64,000 nt of DNA, taken from Clostridia bacterium. Its GTDB lineage: Bacteria; Bacillota; Clostridia; Oscillospirales; CAG-382. The stretch is taken from contig JAFSNK010000008.1 in the NCBI GenBank assembly GCA_017447445.1, positions 99,068 to 163,067 of the forward strand, given 5' to 3'. How positions within the stretch are numbered: position 1 is the first letter of the stretch; every line of letters starts with the position of its first letter. Below, piece by piece: positions 8,351 to 19,043 of this stretch. The notes beneath the pieces are model-generated. The model was given only the letters and a program-made list of their open reading frames with translations. It did not search any database and was not told the DNA's origin. The translations under genes were made by a program, and so were the position numbers.

Positions 8351-9301
8351 TCAGTCATCCGATTTACGAAGCGAAAGCCCCAGGGACTGCAGCTTCTGGA
8401 TGACTTCTTCCAGCGACTTTTTGCCGAGGTTGCGTACTTTCATCATATCTTCCTCGGTCCTGTTGATAAGATCTTCGACGGTGTCGATGCCGGCTCTCTT
8501 CAGGCAGTTGAAGCTCCTTACCGACATATCGAGTTCCTCGATAGTCATTTCGAGCACCTTTTCTTTTATCGTTTCTTCCCTATCGACCATGATCTCGGTG
8601 TTCTTGGCTTCGTCGGAAAGCTCTATAAAGAGGTTGAGGTGTTCGTTAAGGATCTTCGCGGCGAGAGAGACCGCCTCTTTCGCGTCGATGGTGCCGTTGG
8701 TGGTTACGTCGAGTTCGAGCTTGTCGTAATCGGTTATGTTGCCGACGCGGGTGTTGGATACGACGAAGTTCGCCTTAAGGACGGGGGTGAAAATCGAATC
8801 GGTGTAGAGAACGCCGATAACGGGGTTTTCGACCATCGCCTTGTTTTTATCGGACGAAACGTATCCTCTGCCGTGCTCGAAAGTAATCTCCATAAAGAAG
8901 GGAGCTCCCGTTTCGACGGTAGCAATGTGGTGATCGGGGTTGAGTATCTCTATATCCGAATCCGTTTGTATATCGCCGGCGGTGACTTCGCCGCCGCGAG
9001 CGTCGATCACGCAGGTCTTGGGCTGCTGGCAATGAAGTTTTGCGATTATGCCCTTGACGTTGAGTATGATCTCGGGGACGTCTTCTTTAACGCCGGGGAC
9101 GGTGGAGATCTCGTGGAGAACGCCGTCTATCTTAACGCTGGAAGCGGCAACGCCGGGCAGCGAGCTTAAAAGCACGCGGCGAAGCGAATTGCCGAGCGTG
9201 ATCCCGTAACCTCTTTCAAGCGGTTCTACCACGAACACGCCGTGAGTCCCGTCTTCGCTGAGTTCCGCGGTAACGATATTCGGCCTTTCGATTTCGATCA
9301 T
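8351..9301 (-). CDS. rpoA: RNA polymerase alpha subunit
   Basis: RpoA nucleates RNA polymerase assembly through its N-terminal domain and contacts UP elements and activators through its C-terminal domain. The 316-residue protein shows the dimerisation region ([20 protein letters not shown]), a short linker, and the alpha-CTD helix-hairpin-helix ([15 protein letters not shown] and [12 protein letters not shown]). It lies between rpsD and rplQ as in all Firmicutes. Confidence 0.98.
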   Translation of the reverse strand: MIEIERPNIVTAELSEDGTHGVFVVEPLERGYGITLGNSLRRVLLSSLPGVAASSVKIDGVLHEISTVPGVKEDVPEIILNVKGIIAKLHCQQPKTCVIDARGGEVTAGDIQTDSDIEILNPDHHIATVETGAPFFMEITFEHGRGYVSSDKNKAMVENPVIGVLYTDSIFTPVLKANFVVSNTRVGNITDYDKLELDVTTNGTIDAKEAVSLAAKILNEHLNLFIELSDEAKNTEIMVDREETIKEKVLEMTIEELDMSVRSFNCLKRAGIDTVEDLINRTEEDMMKVRNLGKKSLEEVIQKLQSLGLSLRKSDD

Positions 9302-9348
9302 TCTGTATTCCTCCTCGTAATGTTGGGCTTCTGAAAATACAGAAGCGA

Positions 9349-9981
9349 TTATTTCGAGTAAAGCTCGACGATAAGGTGCTCTTCGAACGGGAAGTCAACG
9401 TCTTCTCTCTTCGGAAGCTCCTTGATCGTGGCAACGATGTTTTCTTTATCGACGTCCATCCAGGCAGGTACTGTCCTTGCGGTGATATTCTCGATAAGCA
9501 TTTTAAATTTTTCGAGTTTGCGGCTGGAGTCCTTAAGCGCGACCACGTCGCCCTTCTTGACTTCATAGGAAGGGATATTGACCTTCTTGCCGTTTACGGT
9601 GAAATGTCCGTGAAGAACGAGCTGGCGTGCTTCCCTGCGGCTCTCCGCCATACCCATACGGTAAACTACGTTGTCGAGTCTGCGCTCGATCATGGTGAGA
9701 AGGTTCTCGCCGGTCTGGCCTTCTTTTCTGTCGGCCTTTTCAAAGTAGTTCTTAAACTGCTTTTCCAGAATGCCATAGTACCTTTTAGCTTTCTGCTTTT
9801 CACGAAGCTGAAGACTGTATTCTTTGGGTCTTCTTCTGCCGTTGCCCGCGCCGTGCTGACCGGGAGCGGTAGCTCTGCGGGAAAGTGCGCATTTATCGCT
9901 GCTGCATCTTTCGCCTTTAAGATAAAGCTTGGTGCCTTCCCTGCGGCAAAGCTTGCAGGCAGGTCCTGTGTATCTTGCCAT
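9349..9981 (-). CDS. rpsD: 30S ribosomal protein S4, zinc-binding (C+) form
   Basis: S4 is a primary 16S rRNA-binding protein that starts 30S assembly. The 210-residue sequence has four N-terminal cysteines (C9, C12, C26, C31) that form a zinc knuckle, i.e. the C+ paralogue type, and a central S4 RNA-binding domain ([20 protein letters not shown]). It sits between rpsK and rpoA. Confidence 0.97.
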   Translation of the reverse strand: MARYTGPACKLCRREGTKLYLKGERCSSDKCALSRRATAPGQHGAGNGRRRPKEYSLQLREKQKAKRYYGILEKQFKNYFEKADRKEGQTGENLLTMIERRLDNVVYRMGMAESRREARQLVLHGHFTVNGKKVNIPSYEVKKGDVVALKDSSRKLEKFKMLIENITARTVPAWMDVDKENIVATIKELPKREDVDFPFEEHLIVELYSK

Positions 9982-10001
9982 AAATAACCTCCGTTAAATC
10001 G

Positions 10002-10400
10002 TTATACGCGCCTTCTCTTGGGCGGTCTGCAACCGTTGTGAGGGATCGGCGTAACGTCTTTGATAAGCGTGATGTCGAGACCGGCGACCTGAAGAGATCT
10101 GATCGCGGCTTCTCTTCCCTGTCCGGGACCTTTGACAAAGACTTCGACTGTCTTCATGCCGTGTTCGATAGCGGCTTTTGCGGCAGTTTCGGCAGCCATC
10201 TGAGCTGCAAAGGGGGTGGATTTTCTGGAACCTCTGTAACCGAGTTCACCGGCGGAAGCCCACGATACCGCGTTGCCCTGCATATCAGTGATGGTAACGA
10301 TGGTGTTGTTGAAGCTGGACTGGATGTGCGCCTGTCCTCTTTCGATGTTCTTTCTTTCGCGGCGTCTCTTGACAGCCGTCTTTTTCTGAACTTTTGCCAT
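10002..10400 (-). CDS. rpsK: 30S ribosomal protein S11
   Basis: S11 lines the platform of the 30S subunit next to the mRNA exit channel. The 132-residue protein has the family signatures [32 protein letters not shown] and the C-terminal [18 protein letters not shown]. Position between rpsM and rpsD is canonical. Confidence 0.98.
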   Translation of the reverse strand: MAKVQKKTAVKRRRERKNIERGQAHIQSSFNNTIVTITDMQGNAVSWASAGELGYRGSRKSTPFAAQMAAETAAKAAIEHGMKTVEVFVKGPGQGREAAIRSLQVAGLDITLIKDVTPIPHNGCRPPKRRRV

Positions 10401-10419
10401 ACTTTATCGCTTGCCTCCT

Positions 10420-10788
10420 TTACTTCTTCTTGTTCGCGATAGTCTTGACCGGGCCTTTTCTGGTCCTGGCGTTGGTTTTGGTCCTCTGACCGCGAACAGG
10501 AAGGCCTTTTCTGTGGCGGGTGCCGCGGTAGCAGTCGATCTCGGTCATTCTCTTGATATTGAGAGCGACTTCTCTTCTGAGATCTCCTTCGACGATATAG
10601 TCGTTTTCTATAACGTCACGCAGCTTCGCCACGTCTTCCTCGGAAAGATCCTTAACTCTGGTATCAGGGTTAATGCCGGTCTTTTTGAGGATCTCGTTGG
10701 AACGGCTTCTGCCTATACCGTAGATATAGGTAAGACCGATCTCTACTCTTTTTGCGTTGGGGATGTCAACACCGGAAATACGAGCCAT
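10420..10788 (-). CDS. rpsM: 30S ribosomal protein S13
   Basis: S13 sits in the 30S head and bridges to the 50S subunit and P-site tRNA. The 122-residue sequence begins [19 protein letters not shown] and contains [18 protein letters not shown] and the basic C-terminal tail. A GGAG lies ahead of the ATG, 11 bases after the rpmJ stop. Confidence 0.98.
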   Translation of the reverse strand: MARISGVDIPNAKRVEIGLTYIYGIGRSRSNEILKKTGINPDTRVKDLSEEDVAKLRDVIENDYIVEGDLRREVALNIKRMTEIDCYRGTRHRKGLPVRGQRTKTNARTRKGPVKTIANKKK

Positions 10789-10799
10789 AGTTTACTCTC

Positions 10800-10913
10800 C
10801 TATCCTTGTTTCTGCTTGTGCTTGGGATTTTCGCAAATGACCATAACTTTTCCTTTGCGCTTTATGATCTTGCATTTCTCGCACATTTTCTTAACAGAAG
10901 GTTTTACTTTCAT
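10800..10913 (-). CDS. rpmJ: 50S ribosomal protein L36 (zinc ribbon form)
   Basis: A 37-codon frame encodes [18 protein letters not shown] and ends HKQKQG, the complete L36. The zinc ligands C11, C14, C27 and H32 are all present, so this is the zinc-binding version. The gene lies between infA and rpsM in the usual alpha-operon order and is easy to miss because of its size. AGGAGG-type Shine-Dalgarno (plus-strand cctcc 10920-10924) precedes the ATG. Confidence 0.97.
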   Translation of the reverse strand: MKVKPSVKKMCEKCKIIKRKGKVMVICENPKHKQKQG

Positions 10914-10927
10914 TTTATTACCTCCAT

Positions 10928-11146
10928 TTATTTAGCTCTGAATGTGATTCTGCCCTGCGAGAGGTCGTAGATGGAAACCTCCACCGTGACTCTGTCGCCG
11001 GGGACGACCTTGATGTAGTTCATACGCATTTTTCCCGAAATATGCGCCGTGACTATATGGCCGTTCGTGAGTTTTACTTTGAATACCGTGTTGGGAAGCA
11101 CCTCTATAACGGTGCCTTCGCATTCGATTACGTCGCTTTTAGCCAG
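10928..11146 (-). CDS. infA: Translation initiation factor IF-1 with non-AUG start
   Basis: IF-1 blocks the ribosomal A site during initiation. The 72-residue S1/OB-fold product is complete ([18 protein letters not shown] to GRITFRAK) and matches the family length only if translation starts at CTG 11146-11144, which lies 7 bases after a perfect AGGAGG and directly before the conserved Ala-Lys. ATT at 11149-11147 (4 bases after the Shine-Dalgarno) would give MLAKSD and is the other option. No in-frame ATG, GTG or TTG exists near this point. The nearest upstream ATG (11275) lies inside the preceding gene. Confidence 0.93.
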   Translation of the reverse strand: MAKSDVIECEGTVIEVLPNTVFKVKLTNGHIVTAHISGKMRMNYIKVVPGDRVTVEVSIYDLSQGRITFRAK

Positions 11147-11162
11147 AATAATTCCTCCTTTG

Positions 11163-11441
11163 TTACATCGGTGAGCCGGATGTTTCGCCGTGCCGCGCAA
11201 TGAATTCGCGGATGAGGCGGTTGGTGAAATGCGCCGCTTCGATGCGGCGATCCTCCTCCGGCACCCAGTCGACAAGCTTTAAATGCTTCAACTTTTTCTT
11301 TTTGGGGGCTTCGACCTTGCGTGTGCGTCCGTCGGCTGTAAGAACAAAGCCGTCCTCCGGGGCAAAGCCCGTTATAACGCACAGATTGCCTTTATCGCGC
11401 CCCGCCAAAGACAGCGCGAGACGTCCTGTAAGATCATCCAT
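11163..11441 (-). CDS. KOW-domain RNA-binding protein (L14e-like)
   Basis: A 92-residue protein with an N-terminal KOW motif ([16 protein letters not shown]) followed by a basic [14 protein letters not shown] stretch. Such L14e/L6e-like KOW proteins are routinely encoded between map and infA in Clostridia. They are thought to bind RNA or the ribosome, but their function is not established. Its TAA stop lies just ahead of the infA Shine-Dalgarno. Confidence 0.88.
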   Translation of the reverse strand: MDDLTGRLALSLAGRDKGNLCVITGFAPEDGFVLTADGRTRKVEAPKKKKLKHLKLVDWVPEEDRRIEAAHFTNRLIREFIARHGETSGSPM

Positions 11442-11453
11442 TACGATACCCCG

Positions 11454-12206
11454 CTATGCCGGATCGGTGAGTATCAACACGCCGTTATCGGTTATCGCAA
11501 CGGTGTTTTCGTAATGCGATGAAAGCTTTCCGTCGGCGGTGACGACCGTCCATTCGTTGGCGAGCACGCGCACCTCCCAGGTGCCGGCGTTGATCATCGG
11601 TTCGATCGCTATCGTCATCCCCGGGCGGAGCCGCAGGCCGTGGCCCGCGCTGCCGTAGTTGGGGACTTCCGGATCCTCGTGGAGATCGTGCCCTACGCCG
11701 TGACCGACGTATTCGCGCACCACCGAGTAACCGAAGCTTTCGGCGTATTCCTGCACCGCGTGCCCTATATCGCCGAGCCGCGCGCCTTCTTTTATGGCGG
11801 CGATCCCTTGATAAAAGCACTGCCTGGTGACTTCGATGAGCTTTTTCGCCTCGGCGGATACCTCGCCAACGGTGAACGTCGCCGCACAGTCGCCGTGGAA
11901 GCCCTTGTAGTAAGCCCCGACGTCTATTTTAACGATGTCGCCGTTTTTGAGCACCCGCGTATTTGACGGTATGCCGTGGATTATCTCGTCGTTGACACTG
12001 ATGCACGCCGAAGCCGGAAAACCGCCGTAGCCCAGGAAAGAGGGCTTTGCCCCGTGTGAAAGGATGCACTTTTTTATCTCGCGGTCTATCGCCGCGGTCG
12101 TCACGCCCTCGCGGACGTGTTCACCGCCGACTTCCCGCGCGATAGCGGCGATCCTTCCGGCGTCGCGCATGCGGGTGATCGAATCACCCGATTTCAAAGT
12201 AATCAT
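11454..12206 (-). CDS. map: Methionine aminopeptidase, type I
   Basis: Removes the initiator methionine from nascent proteins. The 250-residue enzyme shows the five metal ligands in context: the two aspartates in [16 protein letters not shown], His in [12 protein letters not shown], Glu in IAIEPMI and Glu in HYENTVAI. There is no N-terminal zinc finger. The ATG overlaps the adk stop by four bases, in the usual secY-adk-map order. Confidence 0.97.
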   Translation of the reverse strand: MITLKSGDSITRMRDAGRIAAIAREVGGEHVREGVTTAAIDREIKKCILSHGAKPSFLGYGGFPASACISVNDEIIHGIPSNTRVLKNGDIVKIDVGAYYKGFHGDCAATFTVGEVSAEAKKLIEVTRQCFYQGIAAIKEGARLGDIGHAVQEYAESFGYSVVREYVGHGVGHDLHEDPEVPNYGSAGHGLRLRPGMTIAIEPMINAGTWEVRVLANEWTVVTADGKLSSHYENTVAITDNGVLILTDPA

Positions 12207-12835
12207 ATTCCGAGGGCCTCTCTAACCAGGGCGGTGACTTCGGCGGGAGCGCCGCATCCGTCGACCGCTTTCAGAAGGCCCTTATTGGTGTAGTAACCGA
12301 TAAGCGGTTCTGTTTCGGCGTGATAAACGCCGAGTCTGTGAAGCACTACCTCCGGCTTGTCGTCCTCGCGATGGATGAGCTTCGCGCCGCATCTGTCGCA
12401 GGTGACGCCGTCCGCCGACGGGTTGTACTTTACGTGGTAGCTTGCTCCGCACGCGGAGCAGAGACGCCTGCCGCTCATACGCTCGACAATGGCTTCGTCG
12501 GGGACCGCGATATCGAGAACGCAGTCGATGCGAACGCCCATTTTTTCAAGCGCTTCCGCCTGAGGGACCGTGCGGGGGAACCCGTCCAGAATAAAGCCGT
12601 TTGCGCAATCGCTTTCGGCAAGTCTTTCGCGGATTATCCCGATAACGACCTCGTCGGAAACGAGCGAGCCCTCGTCGATGGCGGCCTTTGCGGCGAGCCC
12701 GAGTTCCGTACCCGCCTTCATCGCCGCGCGCAGCATGGCGCCGGTGGAAAGCTGGGGGATCCCGAGTTCATCCGAAATTATCTCCGCCTGTGTGCCCTTT
12801 CCCGCGCCGGGAGGGCCGAAGAGGATGATATTCAT
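12203..12835 (-). CDS. adk: Adenylate kinase, zinc-LID type
   Basis: Interconverts AMP + ATP and 2 ADP. The 210-residue sequence has the P-loop [12 protein letters not shown], the AMP-binding FILDGFPRT, and a LID with four cysteines (CSACGASYH and CDRCGAKL) that bind a structural zinc, as in many Gram-positives. It follows secY by 13 bases and overlaps map by four. Confidence 0.98.
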   Translation of the reverse strand: MNIILFGPPGAGKGTQAEIISDELGIPQLSTGAMLRAAMKAGTELGLAAKAAIDEGSLVSDEVVIGIIRERLAESDCANGFILDGFPRTVPQAEALEKMGVRIDCVLDIAVPDEAIVERMSGRRLCSACGASYHVKYNPSADGVTCDRCGAKLIHREDDKPEVVLHRLGVYHAETEPLIGYYTNKGLLKAVDGCGAPAEVTALVREALGI

Positions 12836-12848
12836 TATATCATGCTCC

Positions 12849-14144
12849 TTAATCGAGGAAGCCCTTGTAGTGGCGCATCGTGATCTCGCTTTCGAGTTCC
12901 CGGGTGGTTTCGAGCGCGACGCTTACGATAATTATCATCGAAGTACCGCCGAACACGAGGTAGGTGAGAGCTTGCTGACCGGTCCACGCGAGGAGGACGG
13001 GGAAGATCGCCATGAACGAAAGGAAGAAAGCGCCGATAAGCGTGACTCTGTTAACGACTTTTTTGATATAGTCGGAGGTGGGCTTGCCGGGACGGTATCC
13101 GAGTATGGTGCCGCCGTTTTTCTTAAGGTTGTTCGATACCTCCACCGCGTTGAACGAGATGGAAAGGTAGAAATAAGCGAACGCAACGATAAGGACGAAC
13201 AGCGTGATCACGTAGAACGGATATTCCGACTGCGAGGAGAAGAAATCGTTCACGCCCTGCTTCCAGGAGGGGAATATGAGCGCGAGCGTAGCCGGCATCA
13301 TAACCACCGCGTTAGCGAAGATTATCGGCATAACGCCGCTCATAAGCACCTTGATGGGGAGCGAGGTGTTCATACCGCCGTACATCTTCCTGCCGACCTG
13401 ACGTTTTGCATACTGCACGTTGAGGCGGCGTTCGGAATTGGAGAAGAACACGGTGAGCGTAACGATGATGAGAAGCATGAGTATCGCGACGAGCACCCAG
13501 AGTATGCTGGATATGAGCTTGCCGGTCTGAGCTCCGTCGGAGATAATGGCGTACATCGTCATAATAAGCGAAGCGCCTCTGGAGACGATGTTGGCAAGCA
13601 GGATCATGGAGATACCGTTGCCGATGCCCTTTTCGTCGATCCTTTCACCGACCCACATAACGATGTAGGCGCCGGCGGTAAGGCAGACGACGATGACGAG
13701 TCCGGGGAACCAGCCGTCCGGGATAAGACCTTCGTAAGAGTTCTTAACGGTGACGTAGTAGCCGTAGCCGGTAATGGCAGCGAGAACTATCGTCATATAA
13801 CGGGTGATGCGCTGGAGTTTGTTCTGCCCTTCGGGATCCTTGGACCAGGCTTCCCACTTCGGAATAGCGATGGAGAGAAGCTGGACGACTATGGACGCCG
13901 TGATGTAGGGGCTGACGTTCAAAGCGAAGATGGTGCCCTGCGAGAACGCATAGCCGGACAGCATATTGAAGTATCCGAACAGCGAAGAGCTCGCTTCCTG
14001 CATACGGACCGCGAGTTCGGTACCGTTGATATACGGCACCGGAACGGCGGAACCGAGGCGGTAAAGAACTATTATCATAAGAGTGAACAGTATCTTTTTC
14101 CGCAGATCGGGGACCTTCCACGCATTTGTGAAAATGCGGAACAT
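12849..14144 (-). CDS. secY: Preprotein translocase subunit SecY
   Basis: The channel subunit of the Sec translocon. The 431-residue protein has ten hydrophobic helices, the plug/TM2 region ([19 protein letters not shown]) and the conserved cytoplasmic loop [16 protein letters not shown]. Its ATG overlaps the rplO stop by one base. SecY and Ffh are both encoded in this window and act in the same export route. Confidence 0.98.
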   Translation of the reverse strand: MFRIFTNAWKVPDLRKKILFTLMIIVLYRLGSAVPVPYINGTELAVRMQEASSSLFGYFNMLSGYAFSQGTIFALNVSPYITASIVVQLLSIAIPKWEAWSKDPEGQNKLQRITRYMTIVLAAITGYGYYVTVKNSYEGLIPDGWFPGLVIVVCLTAGAYIVMWVGERIDEKGIGNGISMILLANIVSRGASLIMTMYAIISDGAQTGKLISSILWVLVAILMLLIIVTLTVFFSNSERRLNVQYAKRQVGRKMYGGMNTSLPIKVLMSGVMPIIFANAVVMMPATLALIFPSWKQGVNDFFSSQSEYPFYVITLFVLIVAFAYFYLSISFNAVEVSNNLKKNGGTILGYRPGKPTSDYIKKVVNRVTLIGAFFLSFMAIFPVLLAWTGQQALTYLVFGGTSMIIIVSVALETTRELESEITMRHYKGFLD

Positions 14145-14584
14145 TATACCACCTCAGCCTTTCCGCCCGCCGCCTCGATCTTCTCTTTGGCAGAAGCCGA
14201 GAAAACGGCTGCTTTAACTGTGAGTGCCTTGGTGAGTTCGCCCTTGCCGAGCACCTTGAGCCCGTCAAACGCGTTTTTGATGGTTCCGTTTTCAAGAAGG
14301 GTGTTTATATCGACTGTCGCACCGGATTCGAATTTATCAAGCTTATCCAGATTGATAATGGCGTAATTCTTCGCGAAGTGATTGGTGAATCCCCTCTTCG
14401 GCAGCTTTCTGTAGATAGGAAGCTGACCGCCCTCGAAGCCGGGCCTTACACCGCCGCCGGAGCGAGCGTTCTGACCCTTGTGCCCTTTGCCTGCTGTTTT
14501 ACCGTTACCGCTGCCCGCGCCTCTGCCTTTTCTGAAGTTGGCTTTAACGGAACCGGCGGCCGGAGAAAGTTCGTGAAGTTTCAT
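14144..14584 (-). CDS. rplO: 50S ribosomal protein L15
   Basis: The 146-residue protein has the glycine-rich L15 N-terminus ([38 protein letters not shown]) that threads through 23S rRNA. It is followed with one-base overlap by secY. Confidence 0.98.
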   Translation of the reverse strand: MKLHELSPAAGSVKANFRKGRGAGSGNGKTAGKGHKGQNARSGGGVRPGFEGGQLPIYRKLPKRGFTNHFAKNYAIINLDKLDKFESGATVDINTLLENGTIKNAFDGLKVLGKGELTKALTVKAAVFSASAKEKIEAAGGKAEVV

Positions 14585-14603
14585 AACTTTTTCCTCCTTT
14601 CAG

Positions 14604-14786
14604 TTACTCAGCAGCTTCGACACTGATGAGGTGAGAAATAAGGTTGATCTTGCCTTCGACGGCGGCGTCGTTTTCGACCACCTTAACGTCGCCTATCTTG
14701 CGCAGCCCCAGAGAATTCGCGGTGAGTATGTGGCTGTTCTTGCGGCCGATCAGACTTTTTGTAAGAGTGATTTTGACTTTTGCCAT
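14604..14786 (-). CDS. rpmD: 50S ribosomal protein L30
   Basis: A 60-residue L30 (VKITLTKSLIGRKNSHI, LGLRKIGDVKVVEND). It lies in canonical position between rpsE and rplO with short gaps on both sides. Confidence 0.96.
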   Translation of the reverse strand: MAKVKITLTKSLIGRKNSHILTANSLGLRKIGDVKVVENDAAVEGKINLISHLISVEAAE

Positions 14787-14802
14787 TTTCGTACCCCCCT
14801 GT

Positions 14803-15294
14803 TCAGAGCGCTTCGACGCTTATGCCGCGCATCTGGGCGACCTGTTCAGCGTCGCGGAGCTGCATGAGCGCGTTGAAAGTCGCCTTAACGACATTTGCGG
14901 GGTTGCCGGAGCGCAGCGACTTGCCGCGGATATCGCGGATGCCCGCGCTGTCGAGCACGGCACGCATGGTGCCGCCGGCGATGATGCCGGTACCGGCGGA
15001 TGCGGGTTTGAGAAGCACTCTGCCCGCGCCGTATTCACCGATGACCTCGTGCGGGATCGTAGTCCCTTTGAGCGAGATGGTGACTATATTCTTCTTGGCG
15101 GCTTCGATCGCCTTGGAGATAGCGTCCGGGACTTCGGCGGCCTTGCCCGTGCCGTAGCCGATGTGTCCGGCGCCGTCGCCCACTACGACGAGAGCCGAGA
15201 AGCGGGCGATACGACCGCCCTTGACCGTCTTCGATACGCGTTTGGTATCGATGAGAGTCTCTTTAAGTTCGAGTGTGCTGAAATCCTGCTTCAT
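14803..15294 (-). CDS. rpsE: 30S ribosomal protein S5
   Basis: S5 sits at the mRNA entrance and affects decoding accuracy. The 163-residue sequence shows [34 protein letters not shown] and [17 protein letters not shown], the standard S5 motifs. Confidence 0.98.
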   Translation of the reverse strand: MKQDFSTLELKETLIDTKRVSKTVKGGRIARFSALVVVGDGAGHIGYGTGKAAEVPDAISKAIEAAKKNIVTISLKGTTIPHEVIGEYGAGRVLLKPASAGTGIIAGGTMRAVLDSAGIRDIRGKSLRSGNPANVVKATFNALMQLRDAEQVAQMRGISVEAL

Positions 15295-15304
15295 AATACC
15301 CTCC

Positions 15305-15664
15305 TTAGAACTTCAATCCGGCTTCGCGCGCGGCTTCCGCAAGCGCTTTCACGCGGCCGTGATAGAGGTAACCGCCCCTGTCGAACACGACTTCGGAAAT
15401 GCCCTTGTCGAGTGTTCTTTCGGCAATGAGCTTGCCGACCTTCTTGGCGGATTCAACGTTCGCGCCTTCGCTGCCGAATTCCTTTTCGGTGCTGGACGCG
15501 GCGACGAGGGTCTTGCCGACTGTATCGTCGATCACCTGCACATAGATGTTATCGTTGGAACGATAAACGCAAAGGCGGGGTCTTTCGGGAGTGCCGGAGA
15601 TTTTGGATCTGACTCTCTTGTGTCTGTAAAGTCTTTTTTCGTTTTTATTATCACGAGATACCAT
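15305..15664 (-). CDS. rplR: 50S ribosomal protein L18
   Basis: L18 binds 5S rRNA in the central protuberance. The 119-residue protein contains [20 protein letters not shown] and ends [20 protein letters not shown], typical of the family. It lies between rplF and rpsE. Confidence 0.98.
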   Translation of the reverse strand: MVSRDNKNEKRLYRHKRVRSKISGTPERPRLCVYRSNDNIYVQVIDDTVGKTLVAASSTEKEFGSEGANVESAKKVGKLIAERTLDKGISEVVFDRGGYLYHGRVKALAEAAREAGLKF

Positions 15665-15685
15665 TTCTTATTATTCTCCTTTCCC

Positions 15686-16225
15686 TTATTTGCCTGCTTT
15701 GCCGGCTTTGCGCCTGATCTTCTCGTCGGAGTACTTGATACCCTTGCCGAGGTACGGTTCGGGAGGTCTTTTTCCTCTGATCTCGGAAGCGAGCTGGCCG
15801 ACCTGCTGTTTGTTTGCGCCGTTGATCACGATGATATTGGGCTGCGGCACTTCGAAGGTGATCCCTTCGGGTTCTTCGAAAACGACGGGATGGGAATAAC
15901 CGATGTTGAGCACGAGCTTCTTCCCTTCCTTGGCGGCCTTGTAGCCGACGCCGTTGATCTCGAGCTGTTTCTTGTAGCCGTCGGTAACGCCGACTACCAT
16001 ATTGTTGATAAGGGACCTGGAAAGGCCGTGAAGCGATTTATGCTCCTTGCTTTCGGAAGGACGGTTGACGGTGAGAACGCCGTTTTCGATCCCTACCTGC
16101 ATCGCGGGGCTGATCTGTTCGCTTAATGTCCCCTTGGGGCCGGTAACTGTCACGAGGTTGGTTTCGCTGACTTCTACTTTTACGCCGGCGGGGATATTGA
16201 TGTGCATTCTGCCTATTCTTGACAT
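15686..16225 (-). CDS. rplF: 50S ribosomal protein L6
   Basis: L6 lies near the sarcin-ricin loop. The 179-residue sequence has the two L6 repeats and the C-terminal signature RGKRPPEPYLGKGIKYSDE. It starts MSRIGRMHINIPAGVKVEV and follows rpsH by 12 bases. Confidence 0.98.
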   Translation of the reverse strand: MSRIGRMHINIPAGVKVEVSETNLVTVTGPKGTLSEQISPAMQVGIENGVLTVNRPSESKEHKSLHGLSRSLINNMVVGVTDGYKKQLEINGVGYKAAKEGKKLVLNIGYSHPVVFEEPEGITFEVPQPNIIVINGANKQQVGQLASEIRGKRPPEPYLGKGIKYSDEKIRRKAGKAGK

Positions 16226-16237
16226 TTCGTGACCCCC

Positions 16238-16636
16238 TTACCAGATGAACGCCAGCACTTCGCCGCCGACATTCTGTTTGCGCGCTTCTTTATCGGTCAT
16301 GATGCCCTTGGAGGTGGAAATGATGGCGATGCCGAGTCCGTTCTTGACCTTGGGGAGATCCTGACTGGAAGCGTAGATGCGAAGACCGGGTTTGGATACT
16401 CTGCGAAGACCCTGGATGATCCTCTGCTTGTTTGCGCCGTACTTAAGGGTGACGTTTATAACGCCCTGTTTGTTATCCTCGGTAACGGTGTAATCCTTGA
16501 TATAGCCCTCATCGAGAAGGATCCGGGCGATTGCCTTTTTCAAATTCGAGGCAGGTATTTCAACAGTTTCGTGCTTTGCGGTGTTCGCATTGCGGATCCT
16601 GGTGAGCATATCTGCAACAACGTCTGTAATCTGCAT
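16238..16636 (-). CDS. rpsH: 30S ribosomal protein S8
   Basis: S8 binds the central domain of 16S rRNA and in many bacteria represses its own operon. The 132-residue sequence begins [18 protein letters not shown] and ends with the [19 protein letters not shown] signature. Confidence 0.98.
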   Translation of the reverse strand: MQITDVVADMLTRIRNANTAKHETVEIPASNLKKAIARILLDEGYIKDYTVTEDNKQGVINVTLKYGANKQRIIQGLRRVSKPGLRIYASSQDLPKVKNGLGIAIISTSKGIMTDKEARKQNVGGEVLAFIW

Positions 16637-16651
16637 ATCCTGTTCCTCCTC

Positions 16652-16837
16652 TTACCAGCTTGCTTTCTTCACTCCGGGGATCTGGCCCTTATAGGCGAGT
16701 TCCCTGAAGCATATACGGCAGATGCCGTATTTGCGAAGATACGCGTGCGGTCTGCCGCATATCTTGCATCTGTTATATTTGCGGGTGGAAAATTTCGGCT
16801 CTCTCTGCTGTTTGAGCACCATTGCTTTCTTTGCCAT
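16652..16837 (-). CDS. rpsZ: 30S ribosomal protein S14, zinc-binding short form
   Basis: The 61-residue type Z S14 has the zinc-binding pairs [10 protein letters not shown] and [10 protein letters not shown]. This is the usual Gram-positive S14, encoded between rplE and rpsH. Confidence 0.97.
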   Translation of the reverse strand: MAKKAMVLKQQREPKFSTRKYNRCKICGRPHAYLRKYGICRICFRELAYKGQIPGVKKASW

Positions 16838-16852
16838 TTTTAATCCTCCCTC

Positions 16853-17395
16853 TTATTCCTTGGCGAACGGAGCGCCGAGCAGCGAAAGGAGTTCCTTCGC
16901 TTCCTCGTCGGTGTTCGCGGTGGTAACAAATATAATGTCCATGCCCCTGACCTTATCGATCTTGTCGTATTCAATCTCGGGGAATATGAGCTGTTCCTTA
17001 AGCCCTACGGAGTAGTTGCCCCTGCCGTCGAAGGCGTTGGGGTTGATACCCTTGAAGTCCCTCACGCGCGGGAGCGCGATATTGAAGAACTTGTCGACGA
17101 ATTCATACATATTCTCGTGACGAAGGGTGACCTTTGCGCCGATCTTCATACCGGCGCGGAGCTTGAAGTTCGAAACCGACTTCTTCGCAACGGTCGGGAC
17201 CGCCTTCTGTCCGGTGATCATGGTGAGATCGCCGATGATGTTGTCGATTATCTTGCTGTTGTCCTTGGCTTCGCTTTCGCAGCAGTTGATGACGACCTTT
17301 TCAAGACGCGGGATCTGCATCGGGCTCTTGTAGTTGAACTTCTTCATCAACGCGGGAGCAACGTCGCTCTTATAATACTCTTTAAGTCTTGACAT
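16853..17395 (-). CDS. rplE: 50S ribosomal protein L5
   Basis: L5 binds 5S rRNA and contacts P-site tRNA. The start is placed at ATG 17395 ([12 protein letters not shown]), which has GGGAGG at good spacing. The frame also opens at an earlier ATG inside rplX, but that adds 14 atypical residues. The resulting 180 residues match the family and include [18 protein letters not shown]. Confidence 0.97.
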   Translation of the reverse strand: MSRLKEYYKSDVAPALMKKFNYKSPMQIPRLEKVVINCCESEAKDNSKIIDNIIGDLTMITGQKAVPTVAKKSVSNFKLRAGMKIGAKVTLRHENMYEFVDKFFNIALPRVRDFKGINPNAFDGRGNYSVGLKEQLIFPEIEYDKIDKVRGMDIIFVTTANTDEEAKELLSLLGAPFAKE

Positions 17396-17409
17396 TGTAA
17401 ACCTCCCAA

Positions 17410-17739
17410 TCAAAGCGTGTTGCCGCATTTTACGCAAACGCGGGTTCTTTCGCCGTCGGCGTTCTTCACGCGCCTTACTCTGCGGCCTGCCTGGCAGGTC
17501 GGGCAGTAAAGCATCACCTTGGACGCGTAGATGGCGCCTTCGGTTTTAATGATCCCGCCGGGATCGCCCTGTTTTCTGGGCTTGACGTGTTTGGAAACGA
17601 CATGGACGCCCTCTACGATCACTTTACCTTCGGAAGGGGAAACGCCGATGACCTTGCCCACGGCCTTTTCTTCGCCGTTGGCGTATTTTCCGGAGATCAC
17701 AACGACGGTGTCGCCGGTTTTGATGTGCATTTTACTCAT
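17410..17739 (-). CDS. rplX: 50S ribosomal protein L24
   Basis: The 109-residue L24 has the N-terminal KOW motif ([20 protein letters not shown]) that starts 50S assembly. Its C-terminus holds two CxxC pairs (YCPTCQAG and CVKCGNTL), as in several clostridial L24 proteins, which suggests metal binding. Confidence 0.97.
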   Translation of the reverse strand: MSKMHIKTGDTVVVISGKYANGEEKAVGKVIGVSPSEGKVIVEGVHVVSKHVKPRKQGDPGGIIKTEGAIYASKVMLYCPTCQAGRRVRRVKNADGERTRVCVKCGNTL

Positions 17740-17752
17740 TCTTAACGCCTCC

Positions 17753-18121
17753 TCATACCACTTCGGGTGCGAGCGAGAGGATCTTCATATATCCTTTTTC
17801 GCGCAGTTCCCTTGCGACCGGGCCAAAGATACGGGTGCCCTTGGGCTCCTTATCGTCCTGGATAAGGACGGCCGCGTTGTCGTCGAAGCGGACGTACGAT
17901 CCGTCGCTTCTTCTGGTGGGCTGAACGGTCCTGACAACGACTGCCTTGACCACGTCGCCCTTCTTCGCCACTCCGCCCGGAGCGGCTTTTTTAACGGAGC
18001 AAACGATAACGTCGCCTACTCCGGCGTAGCGTCTGCCGGTACCGCCGAGAACTCGGATGCACAACAATTCTTTTGCGCCGGTGTTGTCAGCGACCTTAAG
18101 ACGAGACTCCTGCTGTAACAT
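17753..18121 (-). CDS. rplN: 50S ribosomal protein L14
   Basis: The 122-residue protein starts [19 protein letters not shown] and contains [20 protein letters not shown], typical of L14, which forms an intersubunit bridge. It lies between rpsQ and rplX. Confidence 0.98.
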   Translation of the reverse strand: MLQQESRLKVADNTGAKELLCIRVLGGTGRRYAGVGDVIVCSVKKAAPGGVAKKGDVVKAVVVRTVQPTRRSDGSYVRFDDNAAVLIQDDKEPKGTRIFGPVARELREKGYMKILSLAPEVV

Positions 18122-18136
18122 TGTGTACCTCCTGAA

Positions 18137-18394
18137 TTACTTGGCCTTCTCGATGATTTCGACGAGGCGCCAGTTTTTGTCTTTGGAAAGCGGACGCGTT
18201 TCCATTATAAGAACCTTGTCGCCGACGGCGGCTTCGTTCTTTTCGTCGTGCGCTTTGAAACGTACCGTTCTCTTAACTATCTTTTTGTAGAGAGGATGCT
18301 TAACGTTGTCGCGTATCGCAACTACGACAGTCTTATCCATTTTGTCGGATACAACGATCCCGACTCTGGTTTTTCTGAGTGCTCTTTCTTCCAT
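18137..18394 (-). CDS. rpsQ: 30S ribosomal protein S17
   Basis: The 85-residue OB-fold protein begins [19 protein letters not shown] and contains [20 protein letters not shown], the S17 signature. It binds the 5' domain of 16S rRNA. Confidence 0.98.
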   Translation of the reverse strand: MEERALRKTRVGIVVSDKMDKTVVVAIRDNVKHPLYKKIVKRTVRFKAHDEKNEAAVGDKVLIMETRPLSKDKNWRLVEIIEKAK

Positions 18395-18411
18395 CGTTCG
18401 TTACTCCTCTC

Positions 18412-18615
18412 TTATGCCTTTTTCTCGGCGAGTTCCTTTTCACGGATGACCGAGAGGATCCTCGCGATAGTCTTCTTGGTTTCCACGATCTTCATCGGGT
18501 TGTCAAGCTGGTTGATGGAATGCTGGAAACGAAGGTGGAAAAGCTCTTCCTTCTGATCGGCGAGCGATTTCTGAAGCTCGTTCATCGGCATTTCTCTTAT
18601 TTCTTTAATATTCAT
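18412..18615 (-). CDS. rpmC: 50S ribosomal protein L29
   Basis: A 67-residue two-helix protein ([18 protein letters not shown]) at the tunnel exit, where SRP docks. The start at ATG 18615 lies 7 bases after AAAGGAGG and overlaps the rplP stop by one base (TGATG). A second ATG immediately before it (18618) is only 4 bases from the Shine-Dalgarno. Confidence 0.96.
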   Translation of the reverse strand: MNIKEIREMPMNELQKSLADQKEELFHLRFQHSINQLDNPMKIVETKKTIARILSVIREKELAEKKA

Positions 18616-19043
18616 CATTCGCCCTCCTTTTCGAGGTCGGCCTTGGTGGCAAACTTGCATTTAAGCGGCAGCTTGTGGGATGCAAGACGCATTGCTTCGC
18701 GGGCCTCTTCTTCGGTGACGCCGTCCATTTCGAACATGACTCTGCCGGGCTTGACCACGGCGACCCAGTATTCGGGAGAACCTTTACCGGAACCCATACG
18801 GGTCTCGGCGGGCTTTTCGGTAACCGGCTTGTCGGGGAATATTTTTATCCAGACCTTACCGCCGCGCTTGACGTATCTCGTCATAGCGATACGGGCGGCT
18901 TCTATCTGGTTGCTGGTGACCCATGCGGGCTCCATCGCAACGAGACCGAAGGAACCGTAGGTGACCTTGTTGCCTCTGTAGGCGCGGCCGGTCATACGTC
19001 CTCTCTGGACTCTTCTGTATTTGACTCTTTTAGGCATTAACAT
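18615..19043 (-). CDS. rplP: 50S ribosomal protein L16
   Basis: The start at 19043 gives [19 protein letters not shown], the conserved L16 N-terminus, and 142 residues. The frame opens further upstream inside rpsC but that part is not L16. It overlaps the end of rpsC by 14 bases. The motif [18 protein letters not shown] is present. L16 organises the A-site region of the 50S subunit. Confidence 0.97.
   Translation of the reverse strand: MLMPKRVKYRRVQRGRMTGRAYRGNKVTYGSFGLVAMEPAWVTSNQIEAARIAMTRYVKRGGKVWIKIFPDKPVTEKPAETRMGSGKGSPEYWVAVVKPGRVMFEMDGVTEEEAREAMRLASHKLPLKCKFATKADLEKEGE

Noticed and set aside
12570..14366. 598-codon plus-strand frame
   Set aside because: It is antisense to adk, secY and rplO and has no features of its own.
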